From NCBI GenBank assembly GCA_903862245.1, contig CAIOXL010000160.1, positions 1-41,543 on the forward strand: 41,543 nucleotides of DNA, written 5' to 3'. The notes under the pieces are model-generated. The model made no database searches and was not told where the DNA came from. It saw only the letters and a program-made list of their open reading frames with translations. Of the stretch, positions 24,149 through 31,967 are shown piece by piece (the first letter of the stretch is position 1; every line of letters begins with the position of its first letter). The stretch is from an uncultured Geobacteraceae bacterium. Lineage in GTDB: Bacteria; Desulfobacterota; Desulfuromonadia; Geobacterales; Pseudopelobacteraceae. The position numbers and the translations under genes were made by a program.

Positions 24149-24484
24149 ATGGCTATCCAACGCGGTACGCAACATTCTCTGGGAAGTACGAATCTGGCGG
24201 ACCTGCTCGAAAGAATTCTGGACAAAGGCATCGTTATCGCCGGCGATATACGCATCAATCTGGTGGATGTGGAACTGCTGACTATCCAGATCCGCCTTGT
24301 TATCTGTTCCGTCGACAAGGCAAAGGAGATGGGCATGGACTGGTGGGTCAACAACCCCTCCTTCTGCTCCGGCACAAAGAAACAGAATGCCCTGCCGGAT
24401 GTGATGGAGCGGCTTGAAGAACGTCTGGCCCGAATTGAGAGTTCCCTTGCCTCAGGGGTACCAGTCGGTAAACCGGCGAAGTAG
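24149..24484 (+). CDS. gvpJ: GvpJ-type minor gas vesicle protein
   Basis: The 111-residue product is a second GvpA paralogue. Its core reads [52 protein letters not shown], which is typical of GvpJ (the DKAKEMGMDWW end in particular). A ~45-residue hydrophilic C-terminal tail follows with a charged helix (MERLEERLARIESSL). GvpJ is an essential minor component, probably at the vesicle cap. The ATG follows GGGAG at suitable spacing; the frame is open upstream but non-conserved there. It is the last gene of the cluster, 119 bp before a bidirectional terminator. Confidence 0.92.
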   Translation: MAIQRGTQHSLGSTNLADLLERILDKGIVIAGDIRINLVDVELLTIQIRLVICSVDKAKEMGMDWWVNNPSFCSGTKKQNALPDVMERLEERLARIESSLASGVPVGKPAK

Positions 24485-24602
24485 CACGTGCACCTGGTGG
24501 GCATAATTTTTGTAGATCAAGCGCTACTACGCGCTGCGCTGCTGGTGAGTCCTCAGTCGTATCCGACTGTCCTGCATGTTTTGCACAACTCTTTTTATGA
24601 AT

Positions 24603-24642
24603 AAAAAAGCCACTCTCCAGTTTATTCCGGGAGCGGCTTTAT
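24603..24642. terminator. Bidirectional terminator between the gas vesicle operon and the glutaredoxin-like gene
   Basis: AAAAAAGCC...GGCTTTATT forms a 12-bp stem with one mismatch and one wobble pair around a ~9-base loop. There is an A-run on the left and T-residues on the right, so it can work in both directions. The 24485-24602 stretch before it holds nothing I can support. Confidence 0.7.
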
Positions 24643-24666
24643 TGATTGCGCGCTGTAACAACCTGA

Positions 24667-24990
24667 TCAGTGTTCGCTTTTCAGTATGTTTTCAAATCGT
24701 TCCCTGGAAAAGCCGTACATTTTTTTCGAGCCGATGACGAGAATCGGCACACCTCCGCCGCCGAGTTCTATATAGCGCCGGTTCGCGGCACTATCCTTTT
24801 CAATATCATACGCCGTAAAAGCGATTCCCCTGCTTTTCATATAGCTTTGTGCATCTCTGCAGTAGTGACACCAGTCAGTGACGTAAATTTCAACCGGCTG
24901 TACGGCCTTTGCCGGAGCAGTGGTGGCTGCAAAAGCGGGAGAAAAGGACAGCGCCAGCATCATAACAGCAGCAAGAACCTTACTAATCAC
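24667..24990 (-). CDS. Secreted glutaredoxin-like thiol protein
   Basis: The 107-residue product starts with a cleavable signal peptide (MISKVLAAVMMLALSFSPAFA). A single glutaredoxin-fold domain of about 80 residues follows, with active-site WCHYC, the cis-Pro in GGVPILVIGSK and the usual KMYGFSRERFENIL end. The location is therefore periplasmic or extracellular, unusual for glutaredoxins because glutathione is mainly cytoplasmic. It may act as a thiol oxidoreductase on exported proteins, for example in cytochrome maturation, but no partner gene is adjacent. It is preceded on the same strand by tRNA-Pro and ends at the shared terminator. Confidence 0.85.
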   Translation of the reverse strand: MISKVLAAVMMLALSFSPAFAATTAPAKAVQPVEIYVTDWCHYCRDAQSYMKSRGIAFTAYDIEKDSAANRRYIELGGGGVPILVIGSKKMYGFSRERFENILKSEH

Positions 24991-25071
24991 ACCAACCTCC
25001 TGTTAAACGTTTACTGTCTGGTATATTCAATAAAATATGGGGCTACGGTACGACCGTAACCCCTTGATTTA

Positions 25072-25148
25072 TGGTCGGGATGACAAGAATTGAACTTGCG
25101 ACCCCCTGCTCCCGAAGCAGGTGCGCTACCAGGCTGCGCTACATCCCG
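25072..25148 (-). tRNA. tRNA-Pro (CGG)
   Basis: On the minus strand 77 bases fold into a cloverleaf: acceptor CGGGATG/CATCCCG, anticodon stem CCTGC/GCAGG with loop TTCGGGA (anticodon CGG), T-loop TTCAATT, discriminator A and an encoded CCA end. Confidence 0.96.
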
Positions 25149-25158
25149 AAGAGTGCCT

Positions 25159-25187
25159 TTTCTAGCCCTTTCAGGGTGTTTTGTCAA
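25159..25187 (-). promoter_or_regulatory. Sigma-70 promoter of tRNA-Pro
   Basis: On the minus strand a perfect -35 TTGACA (25182-25187) stands 17 bp from the -10 TAGAAA (25159-25164). Transcription would start near 25152, just ahead of the tRNA. Confidence 0.65.
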
Positions 25188-25297
25188 GGGGAAAGAGGGG
25201 GTGGCTGGTGGCGAAAAAGCCGAAAACAGCGCTCCCCAAAATAACAGGGGCCGCATACGACAATGCACCGGCGCTAATTGGACCGATCACAAGAGCG

Positions 25298-26689
25298 TTA
25301 AGTAGTCTCACTGGTAAAGACAAACTTCCTGGTTTCGCCGGCAGCTATTTTGCCTTTGAAGTTAACAACGACGAAGTTATTGGCGATATGATATGCCGAA
25401 ACATTCGACACCTTTCCAGAGACCCTGGCTTTCTTGACCCGTTCCGGCAAAAATACAAAAACCGGCCTCAAATCACTGCCGCTCATCGGGGAAAAATCAA
25501 TGGTTTTTTTGAAAGTGACGGTCAGTTCCCAGCGGATTTTGTTGCCATCAACCGTCCTGTCCAGCTTGCTGCTCCAATGTTCTGCACTTTTAGCGGTAGA
25601 ATCAGGAACGGTTGCCATCCAGGCAGGATCTCCGTAGACGACGGTAGCATCCTTGTCATATTCCATATCCTTCAATTCGCCTGGCACCAACCGTTTATTC
25701 ATGGCCAGCATGAGCGACTGATTGGCGACAAACGCACTCTCGGCGACATTAAACAGGCCGCCACGATAAAAAAAGTTGTCCGCCATGCCCCATCCCATCA
25801 AGCCGTAATAGGTCTCTACAATATAGCCAAAGTACTGATTGGCCCCACCGGAATGGAGCCACGAAAGTGCGTATGAGGCATTCACGTTGTCAATTCTGGC
25901 CGTCAGGCAGTTTCCTACGCCCAGATATATTTTCGGATTGGTTGAGGTGACAGACGCCACGGACTCGCCATCCAACGAACCGGATAAACCGCCATTTTCA
26001 GCCACTATGTATGACGGCCCCTCGGGATAGTATAGTGACCAGATGTCGTTTTCGGCATGACCGCTCGTCCAGACACCATCGACGTTATTGCTGTTGATCA
26101 GCTTTACCATCGCCATCAAATGATCATTCGGGGCATCATTCCGGTTTTTCAGCTTCATGCCCTTATTCTTTTCCTGCCAGGCATGTTTTTTTTCGATAAA
26201 TTCCGAATAGGCGACCCCCTCCGGCAATGCATCAATGAACCTCAACATGCCGCCCAAGCCGAAATTGATCTTTGGCGGGGCATTGTCTTTGGCGATGCGC
26301 AGGGCGTCATCATGACTGTACCCGGTAACGATGCCCCACACGGCGGTTCCATAGGGCGCGTTCTCCAGCTTCCTGTTGAATCTGCCGGCCTGTATGACAA
26401 ATCCCGGCGACGCTTCCTGCGGCGTGCAGACAAAGGCAATGTAGTCAGGTGAAAACTTTGTCAACGGCCCGACAAGCTCGTCCAGAGTACCGTAGGTGAA
26501 GATTTTCGCAGTGGCATATTTCTTTGCCAATACGGTGGCAACTTCAGCCCACCTCGGATCAGCGGCGGTCTGCTTACTGATCACAATGGCATAATTGAAC
26601 GGCTCTCTGGTGACTGCCTGTGCGGTAGATGCAGAAAAAAAGCAGGTACATGCGGAGAAAACAGCCGCGATAACAAAAACATAGTTCAT
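25298..26689 (-). CDS. Exported caspase-fold protein resembling C25 (gingipain) peptidases
   Basis: I start at 26689 (MNYVFVIAAVFSACTCFFSA, a signal peptide) because AAAGGGG precedes it; the longer frame adds 25 non-conserved residues. The mature protein is about 440 residues. In the middle lie a His in WTSGHAEND (residue 211) and a Cys in LGVGNCLTARID (residue 261), each after a hydrophobic strand. This matches the His-Cys dyad spacing and strand context of gingipain/caspase-fold peptidases. The last ~90 residues look like an immunoglobulin-type beta domain, as in gingipains. It is transcribed after the metallo-beta-lactamase gene but separated from it by a terminator. Peptidase activity is inferred; a non-peptidase relative is possible. 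Confidence 0.55.
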   Translation of the reverse strand: MNYVFVIAAVFSACTCFFSASTAQAVTREPFNYAIVISKQTAADPRWAEVATVLAKKYATAKIFTYGTLDELVGPLTKFSPDYIAFVCTPQEASPGFVIQAGRFNRKLENAPYGTAVWGIVTGYSHDDALRIAKDNAPPKINFGLGGMLRFIDALPEGVAYSEFIEKKHAWQEKNKGMKLKNRNDAPNDHLMAMVKLINSNNVDGVWTSGHAENDIWSLYYPEGPSYIVAENGGLSGSLDGESVASVTSTNPKIYLGVGNCLTARIDNVNASYALSWLHSGGANQYFGYIVETYYGLMGWGMADNFFYRGGLFNVAESAFVANQSLMLAMNKRLVPGELKDMEYDKDATVVYGDPAWMATVPDSTAKSAEHWSSKLDRTVDGNKIRWELTVTFKKTIDFSPMSGSDLRPVFVFLPERVKKARVSGKVSNVSAYHIANNFVVVNFKGKIAAGETRKFVFTSETT

Positions 26690-26852
26690 CTGGGGCCCCT
26701 TTACAGTGTTCGTGAATGACGCCATGCCACAGAGTAATGGAACGCTGGTTTCGCATTTCCCCAAGGCCCTGTGTGAGTCAGCGGGTCAAGCAGTTCATGC
26801 GTTCCTCCCTCCAGTCAGGCCAAGAATACGACAGGCGCCCAGAGAAAGGAAC

Positions 26853-26893
26853 AAAAAAACCGGGTTCCCAGCAGGTAATCACTGGAAGCCCGG
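26853..26893 (-). terminator. Rho-independent terminator of the metallo-beta-lactamase-fold gene
   Basis: On the minus strand a 12-bp stem with one mismatch and one wobble pair (CCGGGCTTCCAG / CTGGGAACCCGG, loop of about 10) runs straight into seven T residues. It lies 37 bp after the stop of the gene at 26930. Confidence 0.8.
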
Positions 26894-26929
26894 CTGTTTC
26901 GGCCGGAGAACCCGCCGTCCACCGTGCGG

Positions 26930-28360
26930 CTATCTCGCGTTGTAAAGGTCCGGATCAATTACCAGCGCATTCGGGTCGAGCTGCGCTTCCGGAGCCTGGA
27001 CTTTTGTCGTTTTAGTTTCGTCTGAATATTTCCAATATTTTGGAGTAGCACAATCTTCGGCCGCAGGTACTGGAGCCTGCGGCCACGCATAGTCGGAAAC
27101 AACAGCCCGCCGCACCGTGGGTCCCTTCCTCTTCGATACGTTGACGACCACAAAGTCCGAAGCGACGGCGACGTCACCCTTTGGATACCATGTGCGGATA
27201 TCTTTCAGAGCAGCCTTGATCGTATCATCCGTGGCCTGGAAGTGCGTACCGACTGCCAGCCTTGGCGCTGTCCCCTGCTGGTCTATCTGATTCAGAATGT
27301 AGCCAAGGGCCTTTTGCGGCGTATGGGAACTGTCCTGAACAGCCTGCGCTCCATCTATGGATGCCTGCGTATCCGGCAAACCCAATTTTTTCACCCAGAC
27401 ATCCGCCGGCACAACCATCTCGTGAATCAGAACATCCACGCCGGATTTTGCCTGTTCAATCATGTACTGGTTCGGCTTGGTATCCCCGCTGTAGATCATT
27501 GACAGGCCGTTCCACTCCAGCTTGTAACTTACGGCCCCTTCCCTGCAGTGCACGGCCGGAAAATGGGTGATCTTCACCCCTTTACTCCGGTCATGGTAGG
27601 CGATGTTGTCGTGGTTGGCAAAGCCGTGCGAATCTTTTCCCGTATTCCGCCACGGCAACTCTTTCACCACAATATCGTAGGCATCCTTGCATCTACTCCC
27701 GGTTGTATCCCACGGTTTGGGCACATCGTAGCTATTAATGCTGGTGTACATGAAACTCTGGCTCTCAGTATGCCATATGCAAAATTTCTTGAGAGCTGCG
27801 CAAATATCGGCAGCTCCGTCCTCCAAAGGCTTTTTCCCGAGGGGGTATTTCCCGTCAGGATCTTTCCAGACAAATCCGGATCTCGCGGGTCCCCATACAT
27901 AAAGGGGCCAGACGCGGCCAAATGATTGGCCAAAAGCGTAGACGTACGGCAGATCGCCCATATGGTCAGAGTGATTATGGGCAAGAAAGATCTTGCTCAT
28001 TTTATCCAGGGTGGCTCCCAAGGCAAAATACTTGGGCGTCACCCCTGTCCCGCAATCAAACATAAAACATTCGCCGTTGCCCAACTCCACAAAGACGCTG
28101 ACGGCCGCCTGACTCAAACTGGGGATGCATGAGGTACCCATAAAAGATAGCCGCATTTCATCCGGGTCCAGAGTCTCTGATCCGGGGATGTACTGTTTCA
28201 ATGAGTCAAAATAGGAGTTTCTCTGGCTCGGGTCACCCCCGTGGTGGGTGTAATCCGATCCTGCAATGACCCTGCGCGGGGTGCCAAACCCCAAAGCCAA
28301 TCCGCCCGCCGCCAGACCGGATAGTTTCAACAGATCTCTTCGTGAAATTTTTGCTGTCAT
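26930..28360 (-). CDS. Tat-exported metallo-beta-lactamase-fold hydrolase
   Basis: The product is 476 residues from the ATG at 28360, which follows AAAGGAG; an upstream ATG adds 12 unneeded residues. The N-terminus is a twin-arginine signal (SRRDLLKLSGLAAGGLALGF). The fold's metal motif HNHSDHMGD is at 128-136. Further ligands are likely in FPAVHCREG, YSGDTKPN and GTHFQ, so this is a two-metal enzyme of the arylsulfatase/RNase Z-like branch. The substrate cannot be read from the sequence. It resembles, from memory, a family annotated after guanitoxin-biosynthesis GntH; no other such genes are here, so that name should not be taken as function. Export in folded state suggests cofactor loading in the cytoplasm. 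Confidence 0.8.
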   Translation of the reverse strand: MTAKISRRDLLKLSGLAAGGLALGFGTPRRVIAGSDYTHHGGDPSQRNSYFDSLKQYIPGSETLDPDEMRLSFMGTSCIPSLSQAAVSVFVELGNGECFMFDCGTGVTPKYFALGATLDKMSKIFLAHNHSDHMGDLPYVYAFGQSFGRVWPLYVWGPARSGFVWKDPDGKYPLGKKPLEDGAADICAALKKFCIWHTESQSFMYTSINSYDVPKPWDTTGSRCKDAYDIVVKELPWRNTGKDSHGFANHDNIAYHDRSKGVKITHFPAVHCREGAVSYKLEWNGLSMIYSGDTKPNQYMIEQAKSGVDVLIHEMVVPADVWVKKLGLPDTQASIDGAQAVQDSSHTPQKALGYILNQIDQQGTAPRLAVGTHFQATDDTIKAALKDIRTWYPKGDVAVASDFVVVNVSKRKGPTVRRAVVSDYAWPQAPVPAAEDCATPKYWKYSDETKTTKVQAPEAQLDPNALVIDPDLYNAR

Positions 28361-28493
28361 AACACACTCCTTTCCTTGTTTGGGTGAGACTGCCAACCGC
28401 TTGAACTACTCAAGCACGCCTGATAACATTCCTGTCGCCGGTACGCTGACAGGGCCGAACTTCCCATGTACCTCTTCACATTCCTGCAAACAC

Positions 28494-28537
28494 AAAAAAG
28501 CCGAGCGGCCAAAAGGATAACCTTCGGCAGCCCGGCC
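28494..28537 (-). terminator. Rho-independent terminator, minus strand
   Basis: On the minus strand GGCCGGGCTGCCGAAGG TTAT CCTTTTGGCC... forms a long stem with one bulge and one mismatch, followed by six T residues. It probably ends transcription from the Nim-like gene at 28684. The rest of 28361-28683 is non-coding and should hold the promoter of the metallo-beta-lactamase-fold gene, but I see no clear -35/-10 pair. Confidence 0.6.
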
Positions 28538-28683
28538 ATCTTCACAGTGAAGATCCGCAGCTTTCCGCCCCTTCCTCACGGAAGGTTTGGCATTGTCGGG
28601 CGATATGACGTGTGTACTGTTAGTCTATCGCCGTAGTGCAGCTTGTCAAATTCAAATATGCGTCAGATGGCAAAATATTCCTG

Positions 28684-29139
28684 CTACCCCTTCTTCTTGC
28701 CGGTCATACTATGAATTTCCACCTTGAAAACCGCAGTTTTGGCAACAGCCGCGTCGTCAAATTCATACCTGCCACCGGCATATTGATTCATGATTATCGC
28801 CAGAGCGGATTTTTTTTCATCGTTGTCATTGATCATGGCGGCCGTCCCGAAACCGATGACACTTTGATATTTCATCCCGTAGTCACAGGCCTTTTCTGCA
28901 ATGACCAGTTCATGCCCCACATCGAACTCAAAGCATACGTGCGGATTTTTCTGCAGGATTTCTATTTTTCTTCCTTCTCCGGCTGAATGAAAATACAGCA
29001 CCTTATCCCGATAACCGAAATTCATCGGGACGATATAGGGGCGATTCTCGTCAGATAGCGCCAGCCGGCATACTGATGCCTGCTGCAGTATGGCTTCAAT
29101 ACTTTTTAAATCAGATATTTCCCGATCCGACCTTCTCAT
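28684..29139 (-). CDS. NimA-like FMN-binding protein (pyridoxamine 5'-phosphate oxidase fold)
   Basis: The ~151-residue product has the split-barrel flavin fold: MRRSDREISD at the start, then VCRLALSDENRPYIVPMNFG, LYFHSAGEGRKIEILQKNPH and VCFEFDV. This is the pattern of 5-nitroimidazole reductase (Nim) family proteins, which are common in anaerobes and usually serve general FMN-dependent reduction. The start is either ATG at 29139, which I chose because the conserved sequence begins there, or GTG at 29148. It is divergent from nadA across a short spacer (29140-29304). No resistance phenotype can be claimed from sequence alone. Confidence 0.85.
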   Translation of the reverse strand: MRRSDREISDLKSIEAILQQASVCRLALSDENRPYIVPMNFGYRDKVLYFHSAGEGRKIEILQKNPHVCFEFDVGHELVIAEKACDYGMKYQSVIGFGTAAMINDNDEKKSALAIIMNQYAGGRYEFDDAAVAKTAVFKVEIHSMTGKKKG

Positions 29140-29304
29140 GATGGTCACGTGCTCCCACTCGTATTAAATACAGCTGGTTACGCTTCTGTCCTGCGCGACA
29201 GGCAGGCACCGTAAAACAAACGTGCTCTATCCCGAAGAGTTGTTTTTATATATTTTTTGTGGCACTCTCGTCAACAGCAAGAGCCAGTGCAAGGAGCTGC
29301 CAGA

Positions 29305-30219
29305 ATGAACGAAGCAATTAAACAGCAGATCAAAGATCTTCTCAAGAAGCACAACGCCGTGCTGCTCGCCCATAACTACATGCGTGATGAGGTGCAGGAG
29401 ATCGCCGACATCACGGGAGACTCTCTCGCCCTTTCCATCGAGGCTTCCCGAACCGATGCCGATGTCATCGTGTTCTGCGGGGTGCATTTCATGGCTGAGT
29501 CTGCGGCGATTCTCTCCCCCGGCAAGAAGGTTCTGCTCCCCCGCCCCGATGCCGGCTGCCCCATGGCTGACATGGTGACGGCGAACGAGTTGGAGCAGCT
29601 CCGGGCCAGGCATCCCGGCGTTCCGGTGGTAACCTACGTGAACTCATCGGCGGAGGTCAAAGCCCACTCCGATATCTGCTGCACCTCGGCCAATGCCCTC
29701 AAGGTTGTCCGGTCACTCCCGGAGGATGAGCTGATCTTCGTTCCTGACCGCAACCTGGGTCGCTGGATCGCCAAATTTGTCCCGGAGAAGAAGTTCATCT
29801 TCTGGGAAGGGTTCTGCCCGACTCACGAGCGGATGACCACGGCTGCGGTACTGCAGAAAAAAGCCGAACACCCGGATGCACTCTTTATCTGCCATCCCGA
29901 AAGCGCCCTGGAAGTTTCGGCTCTGGCCGACCATGTCTGTTCCACCAGCGGCATGTACGACTACTGCCGCACCAGCCCCGCAGCAAAGTTCATCGTCGGC
30001 ACAGAAGCCGGCATCCTCTACAAACTGCGGCTCGACAGCCCGGACAAAGAGTTTATTCTGGCCTCACCGGCCCTCTTCTGCCCCAACATGAAGCTGACCT
30101 CGCTGGAAGATGTGCTCCTTTCGCTCCAGACGCTGTCCCCGGTCATCACCGTTCCAGAAGATATCCGCCTCAAGGCGAGAGGTGCGCTGGACCGCATGCT
30201 GGCAGTACCCAGAGACTGA
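29305..30219 (+). CDS. nadA: Quinolinate synthase NadA
   Basis: The 304-residue product condenses iminoaspartate with dihydroxyacetone phosphate to quinolinate in NAD biosynthesis, using a 4Fe-4S cluster. Family motifs are all present: [68 protein letters not shown], and the C-terminal [10 protein letters not shown] and [12 protein letters not shown] region. Cysteines are available at the three expected ligand positions. I start at the ATG at 29305 with AAGGAG upstream; the longer frame adds 16 non-conserved residues. The stop overlaps the start of the next kinase gene (TGATG), which is surprising for a housekeeping gene and a signalling gene. Confidence 0.95.
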   Translation: MNEAIKQQIKDLLKKHNAVLLAHNYMRDEVQEIADITGDSLALSIEASRTDADVIVFCGVHFMAESAAILSPGKKVLLPRPDAGCPMADMVTANELEQLRARHPGVPVVTYVNSSAEVKAHSDICCTSANALKVVRSLPEDELIFVPDRNLGRWIAKFVPEKKFIFWEGFCPTHERMTTAAVLQKKAEHPDALFICHPESALEVSALADHVCSTSGMYDYCRTSPAAKFIVGTEAGILYKLRLDSPDKEFILASPALFCPNMKLTSLEDVLLSLQTLSPVITVPEDIRLKARGALDRMLAVPRD

Positions 30220-31967
30220 TGGCGCTCACCGGGAAAACAGGGCTCCCGTCATTACTGTTCCTTGTCTGGTGCCTTTTCACCCCTTTTACCGCTGCCGCAG
30301 TACAATCCCCCCCTCTGGTCGCCCCGGTCATCATCGTCGGCGGCGACCGCGACTACCCCCCCTATGAGTTCATCGGCAAGGACGGCAAACCAGCCGGCTA
30401 CAACGTCGATCTTACCCGCGCCATCGCCGAAGTCATGGGGATGAAGGTTGAAATCCGTCTGGGGGGGTGGTCGGAGATGCGCGAGGCCCTCCAGTCCGGC
30501 AGGGTTGACGTACTCCAGGGGATGTCCTACTCGGAGGAACGGGGCAGCGAAGTCGACTTTTCCCTGCCGCACACCGTCGTCAACCATGCCGTATTCGCCC
30601 GCCGTGATTCTCCGTACGTAAACTCTCTGGCCGAACTGGCAGGAAAATCCGTGGCGGTTCACCGGAGCGGAATCATGCACGATTATCTGGTGCGCACCGG
30701 CTTCACCGGCAGACTCAGCCTCACCGCCACCCCGGTCGATGCCCTGCGCCAACTCGCTGCGGGAAAAACCGACTTCGCCATCGTTGCCATTGTGCCGGGC
30801 ATGTACATCATTCGCGAACTTAAATTGACCAACCTGATGCCGGTTGTGCGTAATGTGGCCAGCCACCGCTACTGCTATGCCGTCGACAAGGGACATGCGG
30901 AACTGATCTCCCGCTTCAACGAGGGGCTGGCGATTCTCAAAAAAACCGGCCAGTATGAGCAGATCTACAACAAATGGCTCGGGGTCCTTGATCCGCCCGA
31001 GGTGTCGTGGCGACAGCTTGCCAAACACGGTGCTATCGTGATTACCCCTCTGGTGCTGCTGCTGGGCGGGTTTGCCCTCTGGTCCCGTACTCTGCACCGC
31101 CAGGTGGCACTCCGCACCGCCGATCTGACCCGGGAGATTGCGGAGCGGCGCCATGCCGAAGAAGAGTTGCGCCTCAACCAGCAGCAGCTGCTGCAGGCCG
31201 ACAAAATGGCCGCCCTGGGAGTGCTTGTCTCCGGCGTCGCCCACGAAATCAACAACCCGACCGGGCTTATCCTGCTGGAAGTACCGAATCTCAAGCGATA
31301 CAATACGGATGCATCGAAGGTTCTGGACCGCTACTATCGTGACAACGGTGAGTTCACCTGCGGAGGACTTCCCTATTCACGCATGCGGGAGGAGGTGCCC
31401 CGCAGCCTGGAAAAGATCATGGAATCGGGTAAACGCATCAAGCGGATCGTTGATGACCTGAAGGAGTTTGCCCGGGGAGGAGACAGTACCACCAGCGAAA
31501 CTGTTGACCTGAACGCCGTAACCCAGGCTTCCGTACGACTGGTTGAGCCGTCGCTCCGTAAAGCGGCCGCCCGCTTCAGCGCCACATACGACGAAGATCT
31601 GCCCAGGATTCGCGGCAACGCCCAGCGAATTGAGCAGGTGCTGGTCAACCTGATCCTGAACGCCTGTCAGGCCCTCCCGGAGAGCGGCGGGGGGATCGCG
31701 CTGACCACCGGTCATGACACAGTACGCGGAACGGTGATCTTCCGCCTTGTCGATGAAGGGAGCGGCATCCTGCCGGAGCACCTGGCGCGCCTCACCGACC
31801 CGTTTTTCACCACCAAGCGGGATCAGGGGGGGACCGGCCTCGGCCTGTCGGTATCGGCCGGGATCGTCAAGGAACATGGCGGGACGCTTGAGTTTGCATC
31901 CCCCCCGGACGGCGGCACCGCCGTAACCCTGACCCTGCCGGCATACAGAGAGGAGATCGCAGCGTGA
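30219..31967 (+). CDS. Histidine kinase with a periplasmic solute-binding sensor domain
   Basis: The 582-residue product has a signal peptide (about 1-28) and a family-3 periplasmic solute-binding domain (about 38-262; GDRDYPPYEF, GYNVDLTRAIAEVMGM, DVLQGMSYSEER). A single membrane helix lies at about 268-288 (IVITPLVLLLGGFALWS). A short coil leads to HisKA (MAALGVLVSGVAHEINNPTG) and HATPase_c (LILNACQALPE, GTGLGLSVSAGIV). The sensor probably binds a small organic acid or amino acid directly. With the next two genes (NtrC-type regulator, C4-dicarboxylate carrier) it forms a complete sensing-to-uptake circuit analogous to DctB/DctD, so the ligand may be succinate, fumarate or malate. The start overlaps nadA by 1 bp; the stop overlaps the regulator (GTGA). 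Confidence 0.88.
   Translation: MALTGKTGLPSLLFLVWCLFTPFTAAAVQSPPLVAPVIIVGGDRDYPPYEFIGKDGKPAGYNVDLTRAIAEVMGMKVEIRLGGWSEMREALQSGRVDVLQGMSYSEERGSEVDFSLPHTVVNHAVFARRDSPYVNSLAELAGKSVAVHRSGIMHDYLVRTGFTGRLSLTATPVDALRQLAAGKTDFAIVAIVPGMYIIRELKLTNLMPVVRNVASHRYCYAVDKGHAELISRFNEGLAILKKTGQYEQIYNKWLGVLDPPEVSWRQLAKHGAIVITPLVLLLGGFALWSRTLHRQVALRTADLTREIAERRHAEEELRLNQQQLLQADKMAALGVLVSGVAHEINNPTGLILLEVPNLKRYNTDASKVLDRYYRDNGEFTCGGLPYSRMREEVPRSLEKIMESGKRIKRIVDDLKEFARGGDSTTSETVDLNAVTQASVRLVEPSLRKAAARFSATYDEDLPRIRGNAQRIEQVLVNLILNACQALPESGGGIALTTGHDTVRGTVIFRLVDEGSGILPEHLARLTDPFFTTKRDQGGTGLGLSVSAGIVKEHGGTLEFASPPDGGTAVTLTLPAYREEIAA

Noticed and set aside
23941-24504. 187-codon minus-strand frame across the gvpK-gvpJ spacer and gvpJ
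   Set aside because: It is antisense to a clear gvpJ gene; the rest is the hairpin-rich spacer. No ribosome site or family match.
28684-29139. Nitroimidazole resistance determinant
   Set aside because: The family similarity is real, but chromosomal Nim-like FMN proteins are widespread in anaerobes and do not by themselves indicate resistance; no mobile element is nearby.
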